Assembly: GCA_035690425.1 (NCBI GenBank)
Contig: DASSKO010000139.1
Coordinates: 1-12,580, forward strand
Direction: 5' to 3'
Length of the DNA: 12,580 bases
Source of the DNA: DASSKO01 sp035690425
GTDB lineage: Bacteria; Actinomycetota; Actinomycetes; Propionibacteriales; Nocardioidaceae
The position numbers and the translations under genes are program-made. Position 1 is the stretch's first letter, and every line of letters starts with the position of its first letter. Below the pieces are notes generated by a model. That model saw only the letters and a program-made list of their open reading frames with translations. It made no database searches and was not told where the DNA came from. Shown here piece by piece: positions 1 to 6,049 of this stretch.

Positions 1-194
1 CGCTGCGACGCCGCAGCGTCGGTCGGGAGGTGCTGTTCCTGCAGACCGCGCTGCGCCTACCGCCGAGGCTCCGCAACGGCTACTTCGGTGCCAAGACGGC
101 CAAGGCGGTGCGCACCTTCAAGGTCGCCAACGGACTGCGTAACAGCGCCGTCGTCGACAGGCGGGTGTGGCAGGAGCTGCCCGCGCGCCGGTGA
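1..194 (+). CDS. C-terminal end of a peptidoglycan-binding domain protein (5' truncated by window edge)
   Basis: An open frame enters from the left edge (first full codon at 3) and stops with TGA at 192-194, giving 63 residues. The segment VLFLQTAL, then GYFGAKTAKAVRTF, then a terminal VDRRVWQEL, matches the PG_binding_1 repeat, a three-helix module that binds cell-wall peptidoglycan. This domain often sits at the end of secreted hydrolases, amidases or L,D-transpeptidases. The catalytic part lies outside the window, so the enzyme class cannot be named. Its stop is 3 bp from the stop of the convergent minus-strand gene. Confidence 0.75.
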   Translation, partial: LRRRSVGREVLFLQTALRLPPRLRNGYFGAKTAKAVRTFKVANGLRNSAVVDRRVWQELPARR

Positions 195-197
195 CGC

Positions 198-629
198 CTA
201 CGGCCGGGCCCTGTGGTCGGGGTGCCCATGCGTGCGCCGACTCTCCTTGAGCTCGGCTTCGGCCAGGTGCCGACGCCCGGCGGTCAGCTGGGCTCGGACC
301 TGTTGCTCCAGCTCGCGAAACGGTGACCAGTAGGTGTCGTCGTAGTCCTCGACGATCTGGAAGGTCCACCGGCCCGGCAGCACGTTGCGTCCCACCAGCT
401 CGGTGGCGAGGCGGTCGGCCATCTCAGCGTGGCCGGCCGCCCGCAACCGGTCCACCGCGTCGCCGAGCTTGAAGTCGGCCTCACCGGTGAGCTGATGAAA
501 GGCATAGAGGTGGCCCCGGGCCTGTTCGGTCGTCTCCAGCGCCTCGGTCAGGCGACCGACCGCCTCGACCGTGGAGTCGTCGAGTCCGTCGACTCGCTGG
601 TGCTCCTCCGCCGGATGGTTATCGTCCAT
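198..629 (-). CDS. Conserved hypothetical protein, 143 aa
   Basis: Starts at ATG 627-629 and stops with TAG at 198-200. The protein is soluble, acidic and helical, with no signal peptide or membrane segment. The core has the look of a conserved actinobacterial family: an N-terminal helix with VGRLTEALETTEQARGHLY, then GRNVLPGRWTFQIVEDYDD, then a basic tail with a run of charged helix. I recognise it as a widespread uncharacterised family but know of no assigned function. It lies 47 bp downstream of the MFS transporter stop on the same strand, so the two may be co-transcribed. The extreme C-terminus (HGHPDHRARP) is low-complexity and probably disordered. Confidence 0.75.
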   Translation of the reverse strand: MDDNHPAEEHQRVDGLDDSTVEAVGRLTEALETTEQARGHLYAFHQLTGEADFKLGDAVDRLRAAGHAEMADRLATELVGRNVLPGRWTFQIVEDYDDTYWSPFRELEQQVRAQLTAGRRHLAEAELKESRRTHGHPDHRARP

Positions 630-676
630 GGTTCACCGTCACTGGGCGCTCGTGGGGGTGGTCGTCGACCACTGTG

Positions 677-1909
677 TCACGCCACCTGCTCATCCGCCCG
701 CTGTTGCTGCTCGGCCCGCAGGCGTGGTGCCGACGACCACGCCAGCACGCTCGCGAGTCCGCCGGCGACGACCGTGACCGCGAAGGCAGGTGTGTGCCCG
801 CCCCAGTCGGCGAGTCGGCCGGCCACGCTGGACCCGACCGCATAGCCGATGCCGGTGGCGCCGGCCAGCACCGTCATCGCCGCGCCGGTGCGGTGCGGTG
901 GTGTGAGTCGCTCGGTAAGGGTGAAGACGCTGATCATGTACGGCGCGATCGCGAGGCCCAGCACCAGAAGTGACCCGGCCAGAGATCCGAGCGAGTCGAC
1001 CGCCAGCAGCGGCACCGACAGCACCAGCAGGCAGGTGGCGAAGATCCGCAGCCGCGTCTGATAGCTGACCGTCTCGGGAAGCACCGCCACGGCGAGACCG
1101 GAGAGCACGCTGCCGACTCCCAGGACGGCGTGCAGCAACCCGGTCAGCCCCGGCTCACCGGCCGCGGTGGCCAGCACGGACGTCGCGGCCTGTGCCGACC
1201 CGAAGATCATGCCGACCGCGAACTGCGCCGCGCTCAGGATCACCAAGCACGTCGTCACCAGCACCGCCTCGGCGCCGGTGGCGACCCCCGGGGTACGTCG
1301 GGCAAGCACTGCGCTGTGGTGGAGGGCGAACAGCGAGCCGAAGACCGCGAGCAGGCCGGCAGCCAGCAGCAGCGCCGCGGCTGGCGCGAGCACCGCGGTC
1401 GCCACCCCCACCAGCGCCGGCCCGAGCACGAACGACGCCTCGTCGGCCGACCCCTCGTAGGAGAAGGCGGCGTCCACCAGCCGGCGGTAGTGGGTGCCGG
1501 AGTCTTTGACGATGGGTCGCCACCGCACCCGCGCCAACGGACCGACCTGCGGGATCGCCAGGCCGGTGGCGGCCGCGACCACTGCCTGCACCGGCCATTC
1601 CGCGCCGGCCGAGGCCAGGCCGACGACGGCCAGCAGACCGGCGGATCCCAGCAGCGACTGCACGAGCACGACGGGGCGCTGGCCGATCCGGTCGGCGATC
1701 GCTCCGGCGACCGGCGAACCCACGGCGTTGGCGACCGCCAAGGCACCGGCTGAGATCCCTCCGGCGGCGTAGCTCCCGGTGGACCCGGCCACGAGCAACA
1801 GGGTGCCGAGCTGACTCATGGCCAGCGGCAACCGGCCGAGGAAGGCGACGAGGACGTACCCCGGGCCGGCGAGGTCCAACAGCCGGCGATAGGAGGCTAG
1901 AGGCGACAA
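677..1909 (-). CDS. Major facilitator superfamily (MFS) transporter
   Basis: The protein is hydrophobic throughout, with repeated Ala/Leu/Val/Gly membrane spans and short charged loops, as in a 12-helix MFS permease. Between helices 2 and 3 the loop ADRIGQRP fits the MFS motif-A signature (G-x-x-x-D-R-x-G-x-R/K). The open frame runs back to 2080, but residues encoded upstream of 1909 (rich in Arg, Gly and Ser) do not look like an MFS N-terminus. I prefer TTG at 1907-1909, which begins LSPLASYRRLLDLAG, has GGAG 5 nt upstream and gives 410 aa, the usual size. The substrate cannot be told; drug or metabolite efflux is the default guess. The start choice is inferred, the family is clear. Confidence 0.85.
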   Translation of the reverse strand: MSPLASYRRLLDLAGPGYVLVAFLGRLPLAMSQLGTLLLVAGSTGSYAAGGISAGALAVANAVGSPVAGAIADRIGQRPVVLVQSLLGSAGLLAVVGLASAGAEWPVQAVVAAATGLAIPQVGPLARVRWRPIVKDSGTHYRRLVDAAFSYEGSADEASFVLGPALVGVATAVLAPAAALLLAAGLLAVFGSLFALHHSAVLARRTPGVATGAEAVLVTTCLVILSAAQFAVGMIFGSAQAATSVLATAAGEPGLTGLLHAVLGVGSVLSGLAVAVLPETVSYQTRLRIFATCLLVLSVPLLAVDSLGSLAGSLLVLGLAIAPYMISVFTLTERLTPPHRTGAAMTVLAGATGIGYAVGSSVAGRLADWGGHTPAFAVTVVAGGLASVLAWSSAPRLRAEQQQRADEQVA

Positions 1910-1932
1910 CGGGACTCCGCATGTGACAAACC

Positions 1933-1959
1933 GCGCGTCTTCCCACCCAACAGACGCGC
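1933..1959. promoter_or_regulatory. Inverted repeat upstream of the MFS transporter
   Basis: GCGCGTCT (1933-1940) and AGACGCGC (1952-1959) are perfect 8-bp complements around an 11-nt spacer. The repeat lies 24 bp upstream of the proposed TTG start of the MFS gene, in its 5' untranslated or promoter region. It could be an operator or an mRNA hairpin. It may also simply be a fortuitous GC-rich pairing. Confidence 0.3.
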
Positions 1960-2067
1960 TCGAAGCCCTGTGCGCCTCCAAGCCTACGCCACCCACCCCG
2001 GCCCTCCCTCTCTCTCGCACCGACATCGCGCTCATTTCCCGGCTCTGTTTCCGCCAAGACCGCACTT

Positions 2068-2105
2068 CTTTGTCAGGCAATCCCGGCTTTGTCAGGCAGT
2101 CCCGG
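2068..2105. repeat. 19-bp tandem duplication (two copies)
   Basis: CTTTGTCAGGCAATCCCGG (2068-2086) is followed directly by CTTTGTCAGGCAGTCCCGG (2087-2105). The copies differ at one of 19 positions (A/G). The repeat lies exactly where the putative GvpK-like reading frame (minus strand) terminates, so it may mark a rearrangement or deletion junction. Confidence 0.7.
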
Positions 2106-2196
2106 CGTCGCCGTCCGGTCTGCGCGGCACCAACCGCGGCGTCTCCTCTGCGGGCGGCAGGACTGACTGCAGGGGTGGATCTGCCGATGGGGCCAT
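2092..2196 (-). pseudogene. Possible GvpK N-terminal fragment
   Basis: An ATG at 2194-2196 overlaps the stop of the GvpS/J-like remnant (TGATG arrangement) and opens a 34-codon frame ending at 2092. The only family hint is the segment PRLVPRRPDGDAGTA. It recalls the short variable leader plus first Asp-rich residues of GvpK, but the diagnostic LVLTVVELLRQL helix is absent because the frame stops inside the 19-bp tandem repeat. The main argument is position: gvpK follows gvpS in many actinomycete gas-vesicle operons. This is a weak call; it may be a chance ORF. Confidence 0.2.
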
Positions 2197-2379
2197 CAAC
2201 GCTCCTCGGCCACGTCCGCGCTCACCGAGGTGATCAGTGCGTGCAGCTTGACCTGCGCCGAGTCGACGCTGGACAACGAGATCGTGATGTCGCCGGCGAA
2301 CACGACACCGCTCCCGAGCTGCAATTTGCGAGCCGGGCGGGCTGGGCCCACGGCCCCGCTGCGTAGCGGGCTCACTCAC
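2196..2379 (-). pseudogene. Degenerate gas-vesicle structural protein (GvpS/GvpJ type)
   Basis: A GTG at 2377-2379 overlaps the stop of the upstream gvpL/F remnant by GTGA and begins VSEPATQRGRG. After QIA the frame must shift to read LGSGVVFAGDITISLSSVD, then VKLHALITSVSADVAEER and TGA at 2196-2198. The block VVxxGDITISxxxVD is the core amphipathic signature of the GvpA/J/M/S family, small proteins that build or cap the gas-vesicle shell. Family members normally have a helix of about 8 residues (LVDLLDRV-like) between the leader and the GVV block. That helix is missing, so the gene has an internal deletion plus a frameshift and should be inactive. Codon use still looks actinobacterial. Confidence 0.5.
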
Positions 2380-2500
2380 CCGTCGTCCAGCGTCGCGAAC
2401 AAGTACGGCGGCCCGGCCCTGTACGTCGATCCGGGCGGCGGGGCGCACCGAGGTCGCGCGCTGCGCCGTCTCGGCCTTGCGCCGCATCAGGTACGCCGAA
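2376..2500 (-). pseudogene. 3' remnant of a GvpL/GvpF family gas-vesicle gene
   Basis: Reading the minus strand from about 2496, one frame gives AYLMRRKAETAQ and then ARIDVQG. After a small indel near 2410-2420 another frame gives GPPYLFATLDDG and TGA at 2376-2378. GvpF/GvpL proteins end in the same way: an AYLV-type strand, a helix, then a V-x-GPxPPYxFA block. Only about 40 of some 250 residues remain. The 5' side is cut off abruptly where the IS630-type transposase fragment begins on the other strand. The stop overlaps the next remnant's GTG, as in an intact operon. Family assignment is from motif memory and needs a search; the frameshift and truncation are visible directly. Confidence 0.45.
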
Positions 2501-2501
2501 T

Positions 2502-2639
2502 GCCTTGAACGACCGCTTCCATCCCGCTATCTGGACCAAGACCGCCGACCAAGTCCTGACCAAAGCAAACCGTAAACCACGACAACTACGGGCCACTGAT
2601 GCTGTTGATTGGTCGGGCGGCAACGAGTTCGTCGGCTGA
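2502..2639 (+). pseudogene. C-terminal fragment of an IS630-type transposase
   Basis: The plus frame from about 2502 reads NDRFHPAIWTKTADQVL followed by TKANRKPRQL, with TGA at 2637-2639. The WNDR-HPFIWTKTAD block is typical of the extreme C-terminus of IS630-family DDE transposases in actinobacteria. No upstream DDE catalytic core is present: the sequence left of about 2500 belongs to the gvp remnant. The true element probably ends before the stop, since residues after RATD have no family look and the DNA from 2586 on also encodes the end of the minus-strand DUF2254 gene. I see no clear terminal inverted repeat. Confidence 0.6.
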
Positions 2640-3875
2640 GCCGATGCCCGACGGATCAGGTGTTAGGGCCGCCTGTCGGTCCGCTTCGTGGTGGATGGCT
2701 GCCGCTGCCGCTTCCTGGAGTAGGTGAAGTTGTTGCTCCAGCGCCGCCCGGCGGTCCGGCGGGGCTACCGTGATCAGGTCGTCGAGTGCGGCTTTGAGTC
2801 GCCGGGTCACTTGGGGCGAGCCGGCTCCGGCCTGGCGAATCTCATCGAAGGCGAGCCGCACGAAGCCGTCCCATTGCAGGGTGGGCACGGTGAGGCGCAG
2901 CGCGCCGTCTGAGTCCTTGAAATCTCCGAAGTGCAGCGGGCGGCGGGCAATCTGGCGCAGGATGTCGTGCAGTCGGTCGATCGCTTGTACGGCCGTGGTC
3001 GGATCATCAAACGGGCCCGAAGCCAGTGCTCCCTCGGCGATGTCGACCAGCATTCTCATGCCGTAGGCGACGTCCTGATTCAGTGTCCGCTCCGGACCAA
3101 GAACTATGGAGCGGGCAACGTCGGCACGGGAGAGCCGGGACGGGTCGCCTACGATCCGAACCAATGCGGCGCCGGCGGGAACAAAATCTCCCACGGCCCA
3201 CAAGACGTCGAAGCGGCACTTGGCGCGCTCAGCCAAGGCGATGAGTCGCTGATGGTCGACTTCGAAGAGGATGCCGCCTTGCCTTGCGGCGATGAGGTCT
3301 TCCTCTGAGTCGGTTTCGGGGTCGTGGTCCGGATAGACTCGGTCCAGCGTCGCTATGGTGTCATTGGCGACCCATCCGACCAGCGCGGCCACGCGCAGTG
3401 ACTGGCCGATATGGTTTAAGTACCAAACGAGGGTCACAATACAGCTCAGAACCAAGAGCATGCTGATGAGGACGGCCAGTCCGGGCACTGTTCCGCCTCC
3501 CGGTGTGGTTTTTACGGCACGCATGGTCAGCATGGAGTAGGTGAAGGTGCCGGCGAAGAGCCCGATTGCCGACTGAGACGGCCGGTCCTGCAGAATTTGC
3601 CGCACGATGCGCGGGGAGAAACTGCCCATGGCTAGTTGGACGACCAACACCAGCAGCGAGAGCACCAGGCCAGTGAGGGTCAGCATCGCAAACGAGATGA
3701 GATAGAGGATTTGCATCGCCGCGGTTGGGTCGCCGGTGATGCTCTGCGGGACTAAGGTCCCTTCGGGGTCGATGGAGGTAGCCGCCAATGCGAGGGCGAC
3801 TCCACCGAGGACAAACGCCACGGGGATCACCCACAGACTCGTTTTGAGCCAGTGCTTGAGTCGGAAGCGCTGCAT
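2586..3875 (-). CDS. DUF2254 family membrane protein
   Basis: 429 aa, ATG at 3873-3875, TAG at 2586-2588. The N-terminal third carries four hydrophobic segments at roughly residues 13-33, 55-82, 102-120 and 130-152. Between the second and third is the family block MGSFSPRIVRQILQDRPSQ, followed by GLFAGTFTYSMLTMRAV. The rest (about 160-429) is a soluble helical region with no catalytic motif I recognise. This order is characteristic of DUF2254, predicted inner-membrane proteins of unknown function. The upstream Shine-Dalgarno is weak (AAGAGAAAG). The last codons overlap the IS630 remnant on the other strand, so the C-terminal few residues may have been altered by that insertion. Confidence 0.85.
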   Translation of the reverse strand: MQRFRLKHWLKTSLWVIPVAFVLGGVALALAATSIDPEGTLVPQSITGDPTAAMQILYLISFAMLTLTGLVLSLLVLVVQLAMGSFSPRIVRQILQDRPSQSAIGLFAGTFTYSMLTMRAVKTTPGGGTVPGLAVLISMLLVLSCIVTLVWYLNHIGQSLRVAALVGWVANDTIATLDRVYPDHDPETDSEEDLIAARQGGILFEVDHQRLIALAERAKCRFDVLWAVGDFVPAGAALVRIVGDPSRLSRADVARSIVLGPERTLNQDVAYGMRMLVDIAEGALASGPFDDPTTAVQAIDRLHDILRQIARRPLHFGDFKDSDGALRLTVPTLQWDGFVRLAFDEIRQAGAGSPQVTRRLKAALDDLITVAPPDRRAALEQQLHLLQEAAAAAIHHEADRQAALTPDPSGIGSADELVAARPINSISGP

Positions 3876-4008
3876 GATTGGACACTTTCTCTTACGAGGA
3901 ATGCTGCCGGGCGCCCTTCACGGCCGATGAGCTGCGAGCATACTGTCGACCGAGCCTGGAGAATCGAGCAACTAGCCAGCGCCTGCTGCCTCACCATGGA
4001 ACAGGGAA

Positions 4009-4023
4009 CGTGCCGTCGGCACG
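4009..4023. promoter_or_regulatory. 15-bp palindrome upstream of the MDR-SDR operon
   Basis: CGTGCCGTCGGCACG is a perfect palindrome (7 + 1 + 7) about 100 bp upstream of the ATG at 4126, in the 250-bp divergent space between the DUF2254 gene and the oxidoreductase pair. Its size and symmetry suit a dimeric repressor such as a TetR- or MarR-type protein, but no regulator gene is adjacent. Nothing else stands out in 3876-4125. Confidence 0.3.
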
Positions 4024-4125
4024 AGACGCCGACGCCGAACGCCCAGTTTCCATGCGGCCGACCCGGGTACCGATGGGCGAGCGGCCCTACCGCTGCCGCG
4101 AACAGCCGAACCGTGGGGAGGTCCG

Positions 4126-5058
4126 ATGCGCGCGCTCGTGCTGCGCGACCCGGAGCAGGATCCTCGGCTGGAGGACTTCGGTGAGCCACGAGCGACCGAT
4201 GGTGACGTGGTGGTCTCCGTGGTCGCGGCCGCGCTCAACCCGGTGGACGTCAAGCAGGCCACCGCCTCCGGACAGTCAAACCTTCCGCGGGTGGTCGGCA
4301 ACGAGGCCGTCGTCGACTGTGGGGGCACACTTGCCTACGCCGAGAGAACCGTGTCGCCCTTCGGTTCCGTCGCCGAGCAGGCAGTGGTCGCTGCCGATCG
4401 CCTGGTCGACCTGCCGCCGCAGACAGATCCGTCCGCGGCCGTCGCGATCGGCATCCCCGGCATCGCCGCATGGATGGCGCTTCAGCACGTCGGGCAGCTG
4501 AGGGATGGCGAGACCGTGGTGGTGCTCGGAGCCACCGGGGCAGCGGGCACGGTGGCCGTCCAGGGCGCGAAGCTGCTGGGCGCCGGGCGGGTGGTCGCCG
4601 CGGGCCGAAGACGCGACCGGCTCGAGCCACTGACCGACATCGGCGCTGACGCCATCGCCGTACTCGATGGTGCGGACGACACCACCCGGCTGCGCGAGGC
4701 GGCCGACGGCGACGTCGATCTCATCTTCGACCCACTGTTCGGCTCACCGCTGGCGGCGGCGATGAAGACGCTGGGCCCGGGTGGTCGCAGCGTCACCATC
4801 GGGAGCAGCGCGGGCCAGACCATCGACCTTGCGTTCGGCGACCTGCTGGGAAAGTCCGTGCTGAGCCACAGCAACACCCTCGCCGACCCGGCTGCGAAGA
4901 AGGCGGCGTACCGGGAGATGGTCGACCACCTCACGGCCGGCCGCCTGGCCGTCGACACCGAGGACGTCACCCTGGACAACGTTGAGGACGCCTGGCGCCG
5001 GCAGCGGGAGGGCCCTCGCCGCAAACTCGTCGTACGACCGGAAGGAAGCAGCCGATGA
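4126..5058 (+). CDS. Medium-chain dehydrogenase/reductase, zinc-independent quinone oxidoreductase-like
   Basis: 310 aa. ATG at 4126 is preceded by a strong GGGGAGG 4 nt away. The N-terminal GroES-like part includes AALNPVDVKQ, typical of quinone oxidoreductases, and lacks the Cys/His ligands of zinc alcohol dehydrogenases. The Rossmann part has VVVLGATGAAGTVAVQGAKLLGA (GATGAAG at residues 135-141), the NADPH-binding loop, followed by GRRRDRL, whose basic residues favour NADPH. Length fits the family. It probably reduces a quinone, enone or other activated carbonyl, but the substrate is unknown. The stop overlaps the next gene's ATG (ATGA), indicating translational coupling to the SDR. Confidence 0.85.
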   Translation: MRALVLRDPEQDPRLEDFGEPRATDGDVVVSVVAAALNPVDVKQATASGQSNLPRVVGNEAVVDCGGTLAYAERTVSPFGSVAEQAVVAADRLVDLPPQTDPSAAVAIGIPGIAAWMALQHVGQLRDGETVVVLGATGAAGTVAVQGAKLLGAGRVVAAGRRRDRLEPLTDIGADAIAVLDGADDTTRLREAADGDVDLIFDPLFGSPLAAAMKTLGPGGRSVTIGSSAGQTIDLAFGDLLGKSVLSHSNTLADPAAKKAAYREMVDHLTAGRLAVDTEDVTLDNVEDAWRRQREGPRRKLVVRPEGSSR

Positions 5059-5858
5059 CTGTCGCAGACACCAAGCCGCTCGCCGTGGTGACCGGCGCGT
5101 CGAGCGGTATCGGCTTGGAGCTGGCCAAGCAGTTCGCCGACAACGGCTACGACCTGATCATCGCTGCCGAGGACGACGCTCTCGACGGCGCCGTGAGCAC
5201 GATCGGCAACCTCGGCGCAGCGGTGAAGGTCGCTCGCGTCGACCTCGCGACGTACGACGGGGTGGAGCGGCTGTGGTCGACGATCGAGAGCAACGGCCGC
5301 GCGGTCGATGCCATCGCGATCAACGCCGGGGTCGGCGCGGGCGGCGACTTCACCCGCGACGTCGCGCTCGACGATGAGCTCGCGCTCATCCAGCTCAACG
5401 TCGTCTCGACGGTGCATCTCGCCAAACGGGTGCTGCCGGGCATGGTCGAGCGGGGCAACGGTCGGGTGCTGTTCACCTCTTCGATCGCCGCCATGATGCC
5501 CAGCCCGTTCCAGGCCGTGTACGGCGCCTCGAAGTCGTTCGTGCAGTCGTTGGCCGAGGGCCTGCGGGTCGAGCTGGAGGGCACCGGTGTCACGGTCACC
5601 GCGCTGATGCCGGGACCGACCGAGACCGACTTCTTCCGCCGGGCCGACATGGAGGACACCAAGATCGGCTCCGAGTCGAAGGACGATGCCGCTCAGGTCG
5701 CGCGGCAGGGTTACGACGCGCTGATGAGCGGCAAGGAGAAGGTCATCGCCGGCAGTGTCAAGACCCGGGCGATGGGAGAGTCGGCCAAGGTCACGCCGGA
5801 CCACGCCAAGGCGAAGATGCACAGATCCATCGCCGAGCCGGGTTCCGCCGACTCCTGA
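5055..5858 (+). CDS. Short-chain dehydrogenase/reductase (classical SDR)
   Basis: 267 aa, overlapping the MDR gene by 4 bp. All classical SDR landmarks are present: the cofactor loop TGASSGIG (13-20), NAG (90-92), the structural Asn in QLNVVS (115), and the catalytic set Ser143, Tyr156, Lys160 in FTSSI and YGASK. PGPTETDFF after the active site is also typical. The C-terminus with VTPDHAKAKMHRSIAEPGS is a tail I associate with a group of actinobacterial and proteobacterial SDRs of unknown substrate. Coupling to an MDR suggests two reductive steps on one compound or a stress-linked reductase pair; this is inference. Confidence 0.88.
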   Translation: MTVADTKPLAVVTGASSGIGLELAKQFADNGYDLIIAAEDDALDGAVSTIGNLGAAVKVARVDLATYDGVERLWSTIESNGRAVDAIAINAGVGAGGDFTRDVALDDELALIQLNVVSTVHLAKRVLPGMVERGNGRVLFTSSIAAMMPSPFQAVYGASKSFVQSLAEGLRVELEGTGVTVTALMPGPTETDFFRRADMEDTKIGSESKDDAAQVARQGYDALMSGKEKVIAGSVKTRAMGESAKVTPDHAKAKMHRSIAEPGSADS

Positions 5859-5892
5859 CCAGGCGGCGTACGTCTGCTGTCGCACGTACGTC

Positions 5893-5910
5893 TTCCACGG
5901 TTTCGTGGAA
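5893..5910. terminator. Hairpin in the convergent intergenic region
   Basis: TTCCACGGTTTCGTGGAA forms a 7-bp perfect stem with a 4-nt loop, 35 bp after the SDR stop. There is no U-run, which is usual for actinobacterial terminators. It overlaps the left end of the 50-bp direct repeat. A second short stem, ACCGT-GCAG-ACGGT, lies at 6003-6016, nearer the gcdH stop, and could serve the other strand. Confidence 0.4.
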
Positions 5911-6010
5911 CACGTACGCAATCTGTGCGATCTTGCGACCGCCGTTCACGGAACCGTGGAGCACGTACGAAATCTGTGCGATCTTGCGACCGTCCTTACG
6001 GAACCGTGCA
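5904..6010. repeat. Direct repeat of 50-51 bp, two full copies plus a partial third
   Basis: Copy 1 spans 5904-5954 and copy 2 spans 5955-6004, head to tail; the first bases of a third copy (CGTG) start at 6005. The two copies share an exact 22-base block, AATCTGTGCGATCTTGCGACCG, flanked by CACGTACG and ending ACGGAAC, with only a few substitutions and one indel between them. The repeat ends carry short palindromes (CACGGAACCGTG). It is non-coding and sits between two convergent genes. An additional CACGTACG lies at 5883-5890. Confidence 0.8.
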
Positions 6011-6049
6011 GACGGTCTACCGGCGGATGTCCATACGGCGGGCCCATGG

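Noticed and set aside
1910..2080. N-terminal extension of the MFS transporter to an ATG at 2080
   Set aside because: The extra 57 residues are Arg/Gly/Ser-rich with no membrane character, and would run through the hairpin and tandem repeat. The TTG at 1909 has a ribosome site and gives a family-length protein.
4482..5921. Long minus-strand open frame (479 codons) opposite the MDR and SDR genes
   Set aside because: It is the antisense shadow of two clear oxidoreductases. Its translation is rich in Arg, His, Asp and Gly without any recognisable domain, as expected in high-GC DNA.
5904..6010. CRISPR array
   Set aside because: There are only two full copies, with no spacers between them and internal palindromes; this is a tandem repeat, not a CRISPR.
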